Assembly: GCA_023391425.1 (NCBI GenBank)
Contig: JAEWAX010000047.1
Span: 1-36,554 of the forward strand
Source: Bacillota bacterium
GTDB taxonomy: Bacteria > Bacillota > Clostridia > Acetivibrionales > DSM-1351
Direction: 5' to 3'
Length of the DNA stretch: 36,554 bases
Positions 1-8,309 of the stretch are shown one piece after another (the first letter of the stretch is position 1; each line of letters starts with the position of its first letter). Under the pieces are notes generated by a model that worked only from the letters and a program-made list of their open reading frames with translations, searched no databases and had not been told where the DNA came from. The position numbers were made by a program, and so were the translations under genes.

Positions 1-66
1 CTTACCTGGTCTCATGCAATGTATGTTCATGTGATTTCAGAGCTTAGCAAAGCTGGAGTACTTTGA
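1..66 (+). CDS. C-terminal tail of an upstream gene (possibly GH15 glucoamylase-like), partial
   Basis: Frame 1 is open from the first base to a TGA at 64-66 and encodes 21 residues containing TWSHAMYVHVISELSKAG. A Pro/Leu-Thr-Trp-Ser-His-Ala motif near the C-terminus is typical of bacterial GH15 glucoamylase/glucodextranase-like enzymes, so I infer the last residues of such a protein. The fragment is too short to be sure; any other family ending in this motif remains possible. It is transcribed in the same direction as radA, 153 bases upstream of it. Confidence 0.45.
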   Translation, partial: LTWSHAMYVHVISELSKAGVL

Positions 67-219
67 ACTTAATATTGTAAACATGCTTTATTCATGGTTG
101 AATAGAGATTAAGATAAACAAATTCTAAGTTTGAGGGGTATAATGCGCTTATCTCCTTATTACAATAGAGTAAGTATTAGCGACACTAGACGTGTGATAA
201 AATTCCATAAGCATGGGAG

Positions 220-1617
220 TTGATTGTTATAAAGATTAAAACTGCATTTAAATGCAATAGCTGTGGCTATGAGGCCTCAAAATGGGTTGGGTGCTGTCCT
301 GATTGCAATAACTGGAATACCTTAGAGGAGATAACTGTCGAAGTTAAAAAGAATAGTAAAGCTTCCTCACCTAGAACAGTTAAAAAAATCGCTAGGTTAA
401 CAGAAATTAAGGCTACAAATAGCGATAGAATAGAGACTGGAATAAATGAGTTCAATAGGGTTATGGGTGGAGGAATAGTGAGGGACTCCATTACTATAAT
501 TACTGCAAAGCCCGGGGCTGGCAAATCCACGTTACTTCTACAAGTAGCAGCAGATGTTGCTTCTAAGGGCCTAAAGGTACTTTATGCTTCTGGTGAAGAA
601 AGCGAGAGTCAAATAAAAAGTAGAGCAGACAGGCTTTTTAAAAAAATAGAAAATGGAGTTTGGGTTTATTCTGATAACAGTATGGATAATGTTCTTGAGG
701 TTGTTAAACAGGTTGACCCGGATTTGGTAATCGTAGATAGTATACAAACCTTTGTCCTTGATGATTTTCCTGGCTCGAGAGCAGGATCTCCAACTCAGAC
801 TATGGAGTGTGCTAACGAATTGCTCAAACTAGCCAAAGATCCATTGAGACCAAGAGCAGTATTTTTAGTTGGACAGATGAACAAGAGCGAAGAAATCGCA
901 GGTTTGCGTGCACTTGAACATCTTGTGGATGCCGTTTTGATATTAGATGGAGATAACGAAGAGGAACTTCGCGGTCTTTCTGTTACAAAAAATAGATTTG
1001 GAAGTACCTGGGAGAGAGGTTATTTCTCTATGACTGAGAGTGGGCTTGTTTCAATTGACAATCCATCTGAGTTTTTTATGACCTCCAGAGATAAAAATGA
1101 AATGGTTTCTGGTAGTGCATTAGCAGTTGTAAAGGATGGGTCTAGGCCAATCATCGTTGAAATAGAAAGCTTGGTTTCAAAAACCTTTACTCCTTTTCCA
1201 TCTAGAATAGCTGAATGTGTGCGTCGAGAACAACTAAATATTCTTATATCAATACTTGAACAAAGAGGGAAAATTTCTCTTTATGACAAGGATGTGGTTA
1301 TAAAAACCTCTGGAGGCTTAAAACTGAAAGAACCGTCAGTAAATTTATCAATAATAATGAGTATTGTGTCTTCTATCTATGATAAAGAAATACCAAACGA
1401 CACGGTTTTTATCTCTGATGTGGGACTAACAGGTGAACTTAAAAAAGTACCATCACTGGAACTTCGAATTAGGGAACTGGACAGGAGAGGCTTTAAACGA
1501 GTTTATGTTGCAAAGAATGCAATTATACGGTCTCTAGATATAAAAAATATAGAGGTTATAGAGCTTAAGTCTCTTCAAGATGTGATAAAGCATGTGTTTA
1601 ATACGCCGACTAAGTAA
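220..1617 (+). CDS. radA: DNA repair protein RadA (Sms), RecA-like branch-migration ATPase
   Basis: RadA is a hexameric DnaB-type helicase that extends recombination intermediates during homologous recombination. The 465-aa protein has the three family parts: an N-terminal four-Cys zinc finger (C12, C15, C26, C29), a RecA-like core with Walker A AKPGAGKST at residues 96-104 and the RadA-specific KNRFG motif at 257-261, and a C-terminal Lon-protease-like domain (GGLKLKEPS, then GLTGELKKV). The only canonical start after the in-frame stop at 208-210 is TTG at 220, yet the Shine-Dalgarno GGGAG lies at 215-219 with no spacer, so true initiation may be a few codons downstream at ATT or ATA. disA and clpC, common radA neighbours in Clostridia, are absent here, and the zinc finger and Walker A are somewhat divergent, so a second radA copy elsewhere is possible. 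Confidence 0.93.
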   Translation: MIVIKIKTAFKCNSCGYEASKWVGCCPDCNNWNTLEEITVEVKKNSKASSPRTVKKIARLTEIKATNSDRIETGINEFNRVMGGGIVRDSITIITAKPGAGKSTLLLQVAADVASKGLKVLYASGEESESQIKSRADRLFKKIENGVWVYSDNSMDNVLEVVKQVDPDLVIVDSIQTFVLDDFPGSRAGSPTQTMECANELLKLAKDPLRPRAVFLVGQMNKSEEIAGLRALEHLVDAVLILDGDNEEELRGLSVTKNRFGSTWERGYFSMTESGLVSIDNPSEFFMTSRDKNEMVSGSALAVVKDGSRPIIVEIESLVSKTFTPFPSRIAECVRREQLNILISILEQRGKISLYDKDVVIKTSGGLKLKEPSVNLSIIMSIVSSIYDKEIPNDTVFISDVGLTGELKKVPSLELRIRELDRRGFKRVYVAKNAIIRSLDIKNIEVIELKSLQDVIKHVFNTPTK

Positions 1618-1731
1618 TAAAGCCGCTTATGGTTAATTGAATAATACTTTAGAGCAACTACTAGCATTTGTTAAAGTCAAACGCTACAATTAAAAAAAAA
1701 GCTCACGAAATATTTTTTAATAGTCTGGAAC

Positions 1732-4416
1732 GTGATTTATATGGTTTATAAAATGAATTTAGTTAATACGAAAATGAATATACCCATCATTAGGACAAAG
1801 GTAGTAAGGCGGCTGGAATTATATAAAAAGCTAAATCAAGTATTGGATTACAGGGTGTCCCTAATTACGGCACCTGCAGGATTTGGGAAAACGACTTTGC
1901 TAGCCTCCTGGATTAATTCAGAACAAAAGGATAAGTCAATAGTTACTTGGCTTTCCTTAGATGAAGAGGATAATACTCCAGAAGACTTCTGGAGCTACTT
2001 TTTAATGTGTTTTTCATCTATAACGCCTGAAGCAGCTGATATGATAGAAACTTTTGCTGCTTGCCATAAAAATAATGCTACTTCGTATAAAACATACGTA
2101 CCGTTTTTATTAAATTATATTAGTACTATTCCTAAGCAAGTAATATTTGTCCTTGATGATTTCCAACTTATTAACGATGCTGAAATATTTGCTGGGTTAC
2201 GTTTTCTATTAAAACATATGCCGCATAATATGCATTTAATTATTTCAGCAAGAGTACTTCCGGATTTGGAACTAGCAAAACTAATAGCTGATGAAGGCAT
2301 TCTTTTAATTGATCAAAAAATATTATCTTTTAATTTAAAAGAGACAAAAGAACTTTTTTCAAATGTATTGGGAGCAGCATTGCCAGAAGATAAGATTCTG
2401 TATTTTAATAATGAAACAGAAGGATGGGCAGCAGGGCTTCAAATGATAGCTTTATCAATGAAAAATAAAAAGAAGGATATGCTGAACACAGAAATTGAAG
2501 CTAGAAATCCTTTTGTTTTTAATTATCTAGCTGAGGAAGTTTTTAGAAGGTTAAACAAACAAGTAAAAAAGTTTTTGCTTTATACATGCTTGCTCGACCA
2601 ATTCTCATATGAACTTTGTGATTATTTGATGGATAATAATCAGAGCAGGAGAATGATTGAAGACATTGAGGCGTTAAATCTATTTATAATAGGACTAGAT
2701 AATGATAGAAAGTGGTTTCGTTACCATAATCTTTTTAGGAGTTTTTTAAAAGAAAGATTGGAAAAGGAATATGGAAGTGTCATAAACCATTTATATGAAA
2801 GAGCAGCAAAGTGGTATGAGGATAATGGGCAAACACACAATTCAATTGTTAATTTTATAAAGGCAAATCATTTTGATAGAGCAATAAGACTTATTGAAAA
2901 TATAAGTGATGAAATGCTGTGCAATGGACAGGCCAAGCTTTTAAACAGATGGAATGAGATGCTTCCTAATGCAGTTGTATTCAATAATACAAGGCTGATT
3001 CTGAATGGAGCATGGGCCGCCTGTATAGACGGAACTTCTGATGAAATAGAACAAAAAATAAAATTAGCAGAAAAACACCTTGAATGTACAAGGGTTTCTG
3101 AAAGCTTTGATCCCGCTTTGAAAGCCGAAATATCGGCATTATCTGTTATGAGTATCATTGGGTTGGATGAACCTGATCGGATTATTGAAAATTGTAAAAA
3201 TGCTCTCCCCTTTCTTGGTGAAAAGCACTTTCTAACTGGATTGATTTTTTTCAAAATGGCAAATGCGCTTCTTATGAAAGGAGAATTGCTAGAAGGCATT
3301 CTTAATTTTGAAAGATGTCTTCAAATCAGTAAAGAAACAGGTGATATATATATCGTCATTTTAGCTAATAAGTCATTGTCTATTGCGGGGAAGTGGCAGG
3401 GGAATTTTGATAAAGTAGAACAGGAATGCAAGCGGTTAATGTCATTAATAAACCAAAGATATAGTGTGGGATTGGATATTGAAGGCTTGATTTTCGCAGA
3501 TTTGTCAGATGTTTGCTATCAGAGGAATGAACTTGAAGATGCACTGGAGTTGGCAAAGAAAGGCTTGGAACTAGGACAGGCCGTGGAAAATACATGGGTT
3601 TTAGCAGAAAATTATTATATGCTTGCGAAAATATATCATGCAATGGATATGGAAAAGGAGTGCGAGCATGCATTATGTATGGCGGAAGTGGGCTTAGAGG
3701 ATGAACGATTATTTGATATAAGAATGAATGTGGAATGCCTTAAGGCTGAAATTTCATTACAAAAAGGAGATACAAGGATAGTTTCGGCTTGGCTTGAAAA
3801 GATACTTCCCAAAATGAAGGATGGGCTATTCATAATATATCCAAAGGTTTATTTAATACACGCTCGGTATCTAATTTTCTGTAATGAGTTTTCTAAAGCT
3901 AGAGAAGTAATTGAAGTACTGAAGCAACGTGCTAAAAAGTATAATCTGAAGGGATTATATATAGAAATACTGATTTTAAGCTCAATTATTTTTGATTATC
4001 AAGCTTATACCCAAAAAGCTATATGTGAGCTCAAAGAAGCTATAGAACTATCTACTGATCAAAAGCTAGTGAGAGTATTTTTAGAGGAAGGGGAGCGATT
4101 GGGCAAGAACCTTAGAAAGCTAAAAAAACTGTTAATTGGCAATCAACAGACCAAAGATGTCCAATTTATTAACCTACTGCTCCCAAATTTACTCAAAGGC
4201 CATGTCAAGAGGACTTTGCCAGAAGAGGTATTAAGCGGAAGGGAAATTGAGATACTGCAGTTGATACAGCAGGGAGCTGCAAATGCAGAAATTTCTGAGA
4301 AGTTATTTTTATCAATTAATACAGTTAAAACGCACCTTTTAAATATTTATACAAAGCTTGAAGTACATAATAGGACTGGTGCCTTGGCAAAGGCAAAAGA
4401 ATTAAATTTGATATAG
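1732..4416 (+). CDS. MalT/LAL-type LuxR family transcriptional regulator
   Basis: An 894-aa STAND-type signal-transducing ATPase with a C-terminal DNA-binding domain. Seen: Walker A APAGFGKTT at residues 47-55, Walker B-like VLDDFQLI at 140-147, a long helical middle rich in paired helices (TPR-like, about residues 400-800), and a LuxR/GerE helix-turn-helix at 834-894 (LSGREIEILQLI, then INTVKTHLLNIYTKL). Family members bind a small inducer and ATP, oligomerise and activate nearby promoters. The MATE exporter 122 bases downstream in the same direction, behind a terminator, is a plausible target. The start is uncertain: GTG 1732, ATG 1741 and ATG 1753 are all possible and none has a strong ribosome binding site. 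Confidence 0.88.
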   Translation: MIYMVYKMNLVNTKMNIPIIRTKVVRRLELYKKLNQVLDYRVSLITAPAGFGKTTLLASWINSEQKDKSIVTWLSLDEEDNTPEDFWSYFLMCFSSITPEAADMIETFAACHKNNATSYKTYVPFLLNYISTIPKQVIFVLDDFQLINDAEIFAGLRFLLKHMPHNMHLIISARVLPDLELAKLIADEGILLIDQKILSFNLKETKELFSNVLGAALPEDKILYFNNETEGWAAGLQMIALSMKNKKKDMLNTEIEARNPFVFNYLAEEVFRRLNKQVKKFLLYTCLLDQFSYELCDYLMDNNQSRRMIEDIEALNLFIIGLDNDRKWFRYHNLFRSFLKERLEKEYGSVINHLYERAAKWYEDNGQTHNSIVNFIKANHFDRAIRLIENISDEMLCNGQAKLLNRWNEMLPNAVVFNNTRLILNGAWAACIDGTSDEIEQKIKLAEKHLECTRVSESFDPALKAEISALSVMSIIGLDEPDRIIENCKNALPFLGEKHFLTGLIFFKMANALLMKGELLEGILNFERCLQISKETGDIYIVILANKSLSIAGKWQGNFDKVEQECKRLMSLINQRYSVGLDIEGLIFADLSDVCYQRNELEDALELAKKGLELGQAVENTWVLAENYYMLAKIYHAMDMEKECEHALCMAEVGLEDERLFDIRMNVECLKAEISLQKGDTRIVSAWLEKILPKMKDGLFIIYPKVYLIHARYLIFCNEFSKAREVIEVLKQRAKKYNLKGLYIEILILSSIIFDYQAYTQKAICELKEAIELSTDQKLVRVFLEEGERLGKNLRKLKKLLIGNQQTKDVQFINLLLPNLLKGHVKRTLPEEVLSGREIEILQLIQQGAANAEISEKLFLSINTVKTHLLNIYTKLEVHNRTGALAKAKELNLI

Positions 4417-4428
4417 TTGATTAAACCA

Positions 4429-4453
4429 AAGGGCGATTTTTTATCGCCTTTTT
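4429..4453 (+). terminator. Rho-independent terminator after the LuxR regulator
   Basis: The stem GGCGAT (4432-4437) pairs with ATCGCC (4443-4448) across a five-T loop. It is flanked by an upstream A run and followed by TTTTT (4449-4453). It separates the regulator from the MATE gene. Confidence 0.85.
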
Positions 4454-4494
4454 CATACTTTCGGGTGATGAAGAAACTTGTTGAAATAAGTAAA

Positions 4495-4540
4495 ATAAGC
4501 TCATAAGATTTAAAATTTTTAATAAGGAAGGTGAGCTTAT
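4495..4540 (+). promoter_or_regulatory. Inverted repeat enclosing the MATE ribosome binding site
   Basis: ATAAGCTCA (4495-4503) is the exact reverse complement of TGAGCTTAT (4532-4540). The second arm covers the first two bases of the MATE start codon, and the Shine-Dalgarno AAGGAAGG sits in the 28-nt loop. As RNA this could mask initiation; as DNA it could be a repressor operator. Function is inferred. Confidence 0.5.
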
Positions 4541-5936
4541 GGATAATTTATTGGGAAGTGATTTAACCAAGGGAGTTGTTCATAAACAAGTTTTAACTCT
4601 AGCCATACCAGTTCTTATTGGTATGATATTGACAATGGGCTATGGAATAATCAATATGATTTGGATAGGCAACTTTCTCGGAAAAGAAGCAGTTGCGGCA
4701 GCTTCAGTCGGTTTCTCAATAATATTAATGTTAGTATCGATTGCATCAGGTTCTACCATGGCAGTTACAGTTCTTGTATCAAAGAGTTATGGTAACAAAA
4801 ACTATGATATGGTTCAAAAGATTTCAGGAACAGCTTTAACCTTCTTTTCTCTGGTAGCACTGGTTTTAACAGTGGCAGGTCTATTGTTCAAAAATAGTAT
4901 TTTAAAACTAATGAATACTCCTGAAAATATATTTTCAGGAGCATCCGATTATCTTGCTTTTTCATTAATAGGTTTTTTGGTAACCTATGTATATTCTGTT
5001 TTTACAGCGATGCTCAATGGTATTGGCGATACTAAAACTCCTTCAATTTTATTGTTTATCTCCACTGGATTGAATGCTGTTCTTGACCCACTGTTTATTA
5101 AGATATTTGGGCTTAACGGTGCTGCTATAGCAAGTTTGATTTCAGGGATATGCTGTGTAACTGCTGCCGCCATATATTTAAGAAAAAAATGTCCTATTTT
5201 TAATCTAAAACTAGCAAGTATAAAAATTAATTTAAAAGTATTAAAAGACATTTTAAAAATTGGAGTGCCTTCAGTGATACAAGATGGGTTAACTCCTATC
5301 GCTATGATTTTTATCACAGGGATAGTAAATGGCTTTGGAACAGATGCAACCGCTGCATTTGGTGCTGCTAGTAAAGTTGATTATTTAATTATCATGCCTT
5401 CTATTGCATTGCTTACAGCGATGTCTGTTTATACTGGGCAGAACCTTGGTGCAAACAAGATTGAAAGAGTTAAATCAGCTTTTAAAACTGGAATAATATT
5501 GAGTATTGGAGTAGGTGTAGTGATTACCTCCCTAGTAATTCTACTACCAGAAGTTTTTCTCAAAACCATGGTGCAGGATGAAAATGTTTTGAAAATAGGT
5601 TGTACATATCTCAGAACTATTGGATTGGGCTATTGTCTTATTTCGATATATCATGTGAGCAACGGAATTCTTATTGGAGCGGGCAAATCATTGATAACTA
5701 TGGCTATCTCTATAATTTCATTAATTATTATAAGAATACCATTAGCAGATTTTCTATCTAAAGATTTACTTGGTCTTGATGGCATATGGCTTGCTTGTGT
5801 GATTTCGTACGCAATTATGGCATTGTGTAGTATAACTTATTATTTTAGAGGCAAATGGAGTGATGGACAAACTCAGTCTGAAAAAGAGTTAAAGTGTAGA
5901 ACACAACAAGTACTGGGAGGTAATCAGAATGGATAA
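4539..5936 (+). CDS. MATE family multidrug/metabolite efflux transporter
   Basis: A 465-aa inner-membrane protein with about 12 hydrophobic segments and two MatE repeats (roughly residues 16-175 and 240-400). It opens with the usual short cytoplasmic stretch followed by QVLTLAIPVLIGMILTMGYG, and has the family-type MLNGIGDTKTP and VYTGQNLGA segments at equivalent places in the two halves. MATE proteins export cationic drugs or metabolites by Na+ or H+ antiport; the substrate cannot be read from sequence. ATG 4539 is preceded by AAGGAAGG. The 3' end overlaps the next gene by 8 bases, indicating coupling. The upstream MalT-like regulator is a plausible controller. Confidence 0.93.
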   Translation: MDNLLGSDLTKGVVHKQVLTLAIPVLIGMILTMGYGIINMIWIGNFLGKEAVAAASVGFSIILMLVSIASGSTMAVTVLVSKSYGNKNYDMVQKISGTALTFFSLVALVLTVAGLLFKNSILKLMNTPENIFSGASDYLAFSLIGFLVTYVYSVFTAMLNGIGDTKTPSILLFISTGLNAVLDPLFIKIFGLNGAAIASLISGICCVTAAAIYLRKKCPIFNLKLASIKINLKVLKDILKIGVPSVIQDGLTPIAMIFITGIVNGFGTDATAAFGAASKVDYLIIMPSIALLTAMSVYTGQNLGANKIERVKSAFKTGIILSIGVGVVITSLVILLPEVFLKTMVQDENVLKIGCTYLRTIGLGYCLISIYHVSNGILIGAGKSLITMAISIISLIIIRIPLADFLSKDLLGLDGIWLACVISYAIMALCSITYYFRGKWSDGQTQSEKELKCRTQQVLGGNQNG

Positions 5937-6468
5937 TAGGGATTTAGACAGTAAAATAGAAGATGAAAGCATACCTAAAGAGAATGAGATTTGTTATTCT
6001 ATAGAGCATATTTCTAGGTCTGTTGAACAAATTTCTATTATAATTACAGAGCTTTCCTTAGGAATTAAGAAAGCAACCGACATAAATAGCATAATTTTAT
6101 CTGAAGCCAATCAAGCCCGTGAACGTATGAAGCAAACAGATAGTATATTAGCATCTATTAGTAGAATAGCAAGCCAAACAAAACTTCTAGGAATAAATGC
6201 TACCATAGAAGCTGCACATGCTGGGCAAGCTGGACGAACTTTTTCCGTTGTAGCTGAAGAAATTGGGAAAGTATCTATTTCAACAAATGAAGCAATTAAT
6301 AAAATAAATTCAGCAATGGAAAATATGCGTTCATCATTTGACGCAATATCGAATAAATCAATAGAGGCTAATATAGCTTCTATTGCTCAGGAAGAGGTAT
6401 TAAATGAAATCTTAGTATCAGTAAAAGAGTTGAGCGCAATGACTAAATTATTAAAAAAATCTGAATAA
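5929..6468 (+). CDS. Soluble methyl-accepting chemotaxis-like signalling-domain protein
   Basis: A 179-aa predicted coiled-coil protein whose centre (about residues 83-125) resembles the MCP hairpin tip: ASQTKLLGINATIEAAHAG followed by GRTFSVVAEEIGK, compared with the canonical NLLALNAAIEAARAGE...GFAVVADEVR. There is no transmembrane segment, sensor domain or HAMP, so it is only the cytoplasmic signalling part, with a short N-terminal extension in place of a receptor. ATG 5929 has GGGAGG at 5915-5920 and overlaps the MATE stop by 8 bases. It may be a cytosolic chemoreceptor-like scaffold or a shortened receptor relic; the link to the exporter is positional only. Confidence 0.8.
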   Translation: MDNRDLDSKIEDESIPKENEICYSIEHISRSVEQISIIITELSLGIKKATDINSIILSEANQARERMKQTDSILASISRIASQTKLLGINATIEAAHAGQAGRTFSVVAEEIGKVSISTNEAINKINSAMENMRSSFDAISNKSIEANIASIAQEEVLNEILVSVKELSAMTKLLKKSE

Positions 6469-6485
6469 ATGAAATAAAAAAATAA

Positions 6486-6516
6486 ACGCTCAGAAGTATA
6501 ATACTCTGAGTGTTTT
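6486..6516 (+). terminator. Rho-independent terminator after the MATE/MCP pair
   Basis: ACGCTCAGAAGT (6486-6497) pairs with ACTCTGAGTGT (6503-6513), with one bulged A and one G-U pair, around the loop ATAAT. A short T tract follows. Confidence 0.8.
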
Positions 6517-6589
6517 CTGGTATGATATATATTTTTTAGAACACATTTTATATAAAAACATGAGAAAGGACTATAGGCTTAGTCAAGAC

Positions 6590-7026
6590 TAGCTATCTAA
6601 GCACATCTTAAGCATAAGTGTGACTTGAGCTTATTTCGCCACTAACACTCGTCACAAGCTAAGTTTTCTTTATACCTTTCAAGTATAAGTGTAACTAAGG
6701 CTTCTGACTTTGCTAACTCTCGTCACAAGCCAAGTTTTCTTTATACCTTTCAAGTATAAGTGCGACTAGAACTTCTGCCTTCACCTTCGTCTCGGCACAA
6801 GCTAAGTCTTCTTTATACCTTTCAAGTGTAAGTGCAACTAGAGCTTCTGCCTTCACCTTTGGCTCGGCACAAGCTAAGTCTTCTTTATACCTTTCAAGTA
6901 TAAGTGCAACTAGGGCTTCTGACTTCGTTAACACTCGTCACAAGCCAAGTTTTCTTTACACCTTTCAAGTATAAGTGCGACTAAGCTTCTGCCTTCGCCT
7001 GCGTCTCGGCACAAGCTAAGTCTTCT
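6590..7026 (-). repeat. 71/72-bp tandem repeat array, about six units, apparently decayed coding repeats
   Basis: The anchor CACAAGC recurs at 6653, 6724, 6796, 6868, 6939 and 7010, spacings 71, 72, 72, 71 and 71, with a more degenerate copy before the first. Each unit also carries CTTTATACCTTTCAAGTATAAGTG with small changes. On the minus strand the 72-bp units translate as about 24-residue repeats (ALVALxLERYKEDLACAE plus a KVKA-type linker), but the 71-bp units shift frame and stops interrupt. The array begins right after the stop of the minus-strand gene ending at 7027, so it may be a former repetitive C-terminal extension. This fills the gene-free stretch 6469-7026; no other gene is visible in it. 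Confidence 0.9.
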
Positions 7027-7422
7027 TTATCTGAGATTATACTTTCCAAGCATTCTTATCCTGTCATTTTCTTTAAGAATTATATCGTACAGGTTTAAAT
7101 CAAGTGCGTTGCATAATGATGCTAAATAAAATACATTTCTTCCAATGTCTCTTTCAATAGCATCTCTACAATTTTCACATAAAGTACCCTCTACATGACT
7201 ATCCACTGAATTCTTCATCTCGTCAAAGCTAGCATCATCGTCAATCTGCTGCTTATGAGCAGATATAGTCAAGCAACCGCATTGCGTAACAGACTTTATT
7301 ACAGCCCTATTAACTCTAGAATTAGAATCTTGATATTTAGTAATTAAATCAAGTATACTTTTATTCCTAACTAGTAACTCTTGTGCGGTGTATTGAAAAT
7401 CATCAATAAGCATATCTTTCAT
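7027..7422 (-). CDS. Small conserved clostridial protein with CGC and CENC motifs (DUF1573-annotated type / MazG-like C-terminus)
   Basis: A 131-aa cytosolic protein. The N-terminus (MKDMLIDDFQYTAQELL) and motifs VTQCGC and GTLCENCRD resemble a small clostridial family that I recall being annotated as DUF1573; that recollection is not verified. The C-terminal half (IGRNVFYLASLCNALDLNL) resembles the helical core of MazG-like pyrophosphohydrolases but lacks their acidic metal motif, so enzymatic activity is doubtful. Four Cys could bind metal. ATG 7422 is preferred over GTG 7431 because GAGGTG lies at proper distance from the ATG. It has its own strong promoter (7456-7485) and the tandem repeat array directly follows its stop. 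Function unknown. Confidence 0.75.
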   Translation of the reverse strand: MKDMLIDDFQYTAQELLVRNKSILDLITKYQDSNSRVNRAVIKSVTQCGCLTISAHKQQIDDDASFDEMKNSVDSHVEGTLCENCRDAIERDIGRNVFYLASLCNALDLNLYDIILKENDRIRMLGKYNLR

Positions 7423-7455
7423 GTATATCACCTCAGTATTTAGATGTCTAGCTTT

Positions 7456-7485
7456 ATTATACGTTCAAAAGAAAGGTACTGTCAA
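7456..7485 (-). promoter_or_regulatory. SigmaA-type promoter for the gene at 7027-7422
   Basis: On the minus strand TTGACA (7485-7480), an 18-base spacer and TATAAT (7461-7456) are both perfect consensus hexamers, 34 bases before the start codon. Confidence 0.8.
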
Positions 7486-7553
7486 ATAAAAACAAATAAT
7501 TTACAGATTTTATAATTTCTAATAATAATTTATATTTTTGTACTCTCGTCCTT

Positions 7554-7582
7554 TTGACAAGACCTATTGTTTGTAGTATACT
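7554..7582 (+). promoter_or_regulatory. SigmaA-type promoter P1 upstream of carD
   Basis: TTGACA (7554-7559), 17-base spacer, TATACT (7577-7582). Transcription would begin near 7589, giving a leader of about 210 nt before carD. The stretch 7423-7801 otherwise holds the promoter of the opposite gene, a leader hairpin and a second promoter. Confidence 0.75.
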
Positions 7583-7613
7583 TGTCCTAAGGGAAATTAA
7601 TACGCAGAAAATC

Positions 7614-7641
7614 AAACGCACTCAATGATTAAGGTGCGTTT
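7614..7641 (+). promoter_or_regulatory. Leader hairpin (terminator- or attenuator-like) between the two carD promoters
   Basis: AAACGCAC (7614-7621) pairs perfectly with GTGCGTTT (7634-7641) around a 12-nt loop, followed by TAGTGTTTTTATG. It lies about 25 nt into the P1 transcript. The U run is imperfect, so partial termination, an attenuator or a short sRNA are all possible. Confidence 0.55.
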
Positions 7642-7671
7642 TAGTGTTTTTATGATTTTTAATTTTAACTC

Positions 7672-7699
7672 TTGCTTAACTAGAAAAGAGCCCTATAAT
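7672..7699 (+). promoter_or_regulatory. Possible second promoter P2 of carD
   Basis: TTGCTT (7672-7677), 16-base spacer, perfect TATAAT (7694-7699), downstream of the leader hairpin and about 100 bases before carD. Confidence 0.5.
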
Positions 7700-7801
7700 A
7701 ATTTCAAGAGGACAAAGAGGCTACAAGCTCCTTAAGCTTTGCTTGCTAAGCTGGATATACAAAAGAAAAGCATATTTAGGTTGTATTATTTGGAGGTTAC
7801 T

Positions 7802-8284
7802 ATGTATAACGTAGGAGACAAAATTGTATATCCTATGCATGGTGCGGGCATTATTGAGTCCATTGAAGAAAAAGAAATATTGGGCAAACGGTGTAGCTAT
7901 TATGTTATGAAGATTCCTATTGGAGATTTAAAGGTTATGATTCCAACAAATAACGTTGAAGACATAGGTATTAGAGATGTTGTAAGTATTTCTGACGCTG
8001 ACAAGGTGTTTATGACTTTGGGAAATGGACAGCATGATTTATCTCAAAATTGGAATAAGCGATATAGAGAAAACATGGTTAAGATAAAAAGTGGTAATAT
8101 ATTTGAAGTAGCTGATGTTGTGAGATCTCTTATGCAAAGAGATAAAGAACGAGGGCTTTCTACCGGTGAGAGAAAGATGTTAAGTAGTGCAAAGCAGATA
8201 TTAATAAGTGAGTTAGTTCTTGCAAAAGGATTAGATCAGCATGAGGTGGAGGATAAGATACAAAAATACCTATACGCTGAGTAA
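7802..8284 (+). CDS. carD: CarD family transcriptional regulator (CarD/CdnL)
   Basis: A 160-aa protein of the CarD_CdnL_TRCF family. The N-terminal Tudor-like RNA polymerase interaction domain is clear (MYNVGDKIVYPMHGAGIIESIEEKEI, then YYVMKIPIGDLKVMIPTNN), followed by an all-helical C-terminal domain. CarD binds the RNAP beta subunit and stabilises open complexes, notably at rRNA promoters. The ATG at 7802 is chosen because GGAGG precedes it at about 5-8 bases and the family starts here; a longer reading from TTG 7739 has no homologous content. It heads the carD - PIN/TRAM - ispD run and carries two candidate promoters with a hairpin between them. Confidence 0.93.
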   Translation: MYNVGDKIVYPMHGAGIIESIEEKEILGKRCSYYVMKIPIGDLKVMIPTNNVEDIGIRDVVSISDADKVFMTLGNGQHDLSQNWNKRYRENMVKIKSGNIFEVADVVRSLMQRDKERGLSTGERKMLSSAKQILISELVLAKGLDQHEVEDKIQKYLYAE

Positions 8285-8309
8285 AAAAACCTTTTGAAGG
8301 AGATTAAAT

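Noticed and set aside
6713..6934. Minus-strand 73-aa ORF with repeated LVALILERYKEDLAC units as a stand-alone gene
   Set aside because: It lies wholly in the tandem array, has no good ribosome binding site, and the array's 71-bp units break the frame; treated as repeat debris.
6590..7026. CRISPR array
   Set aside because: Units are 71-72 bp contiguous tandem repeats without unique spacers, and no cas genes are present.
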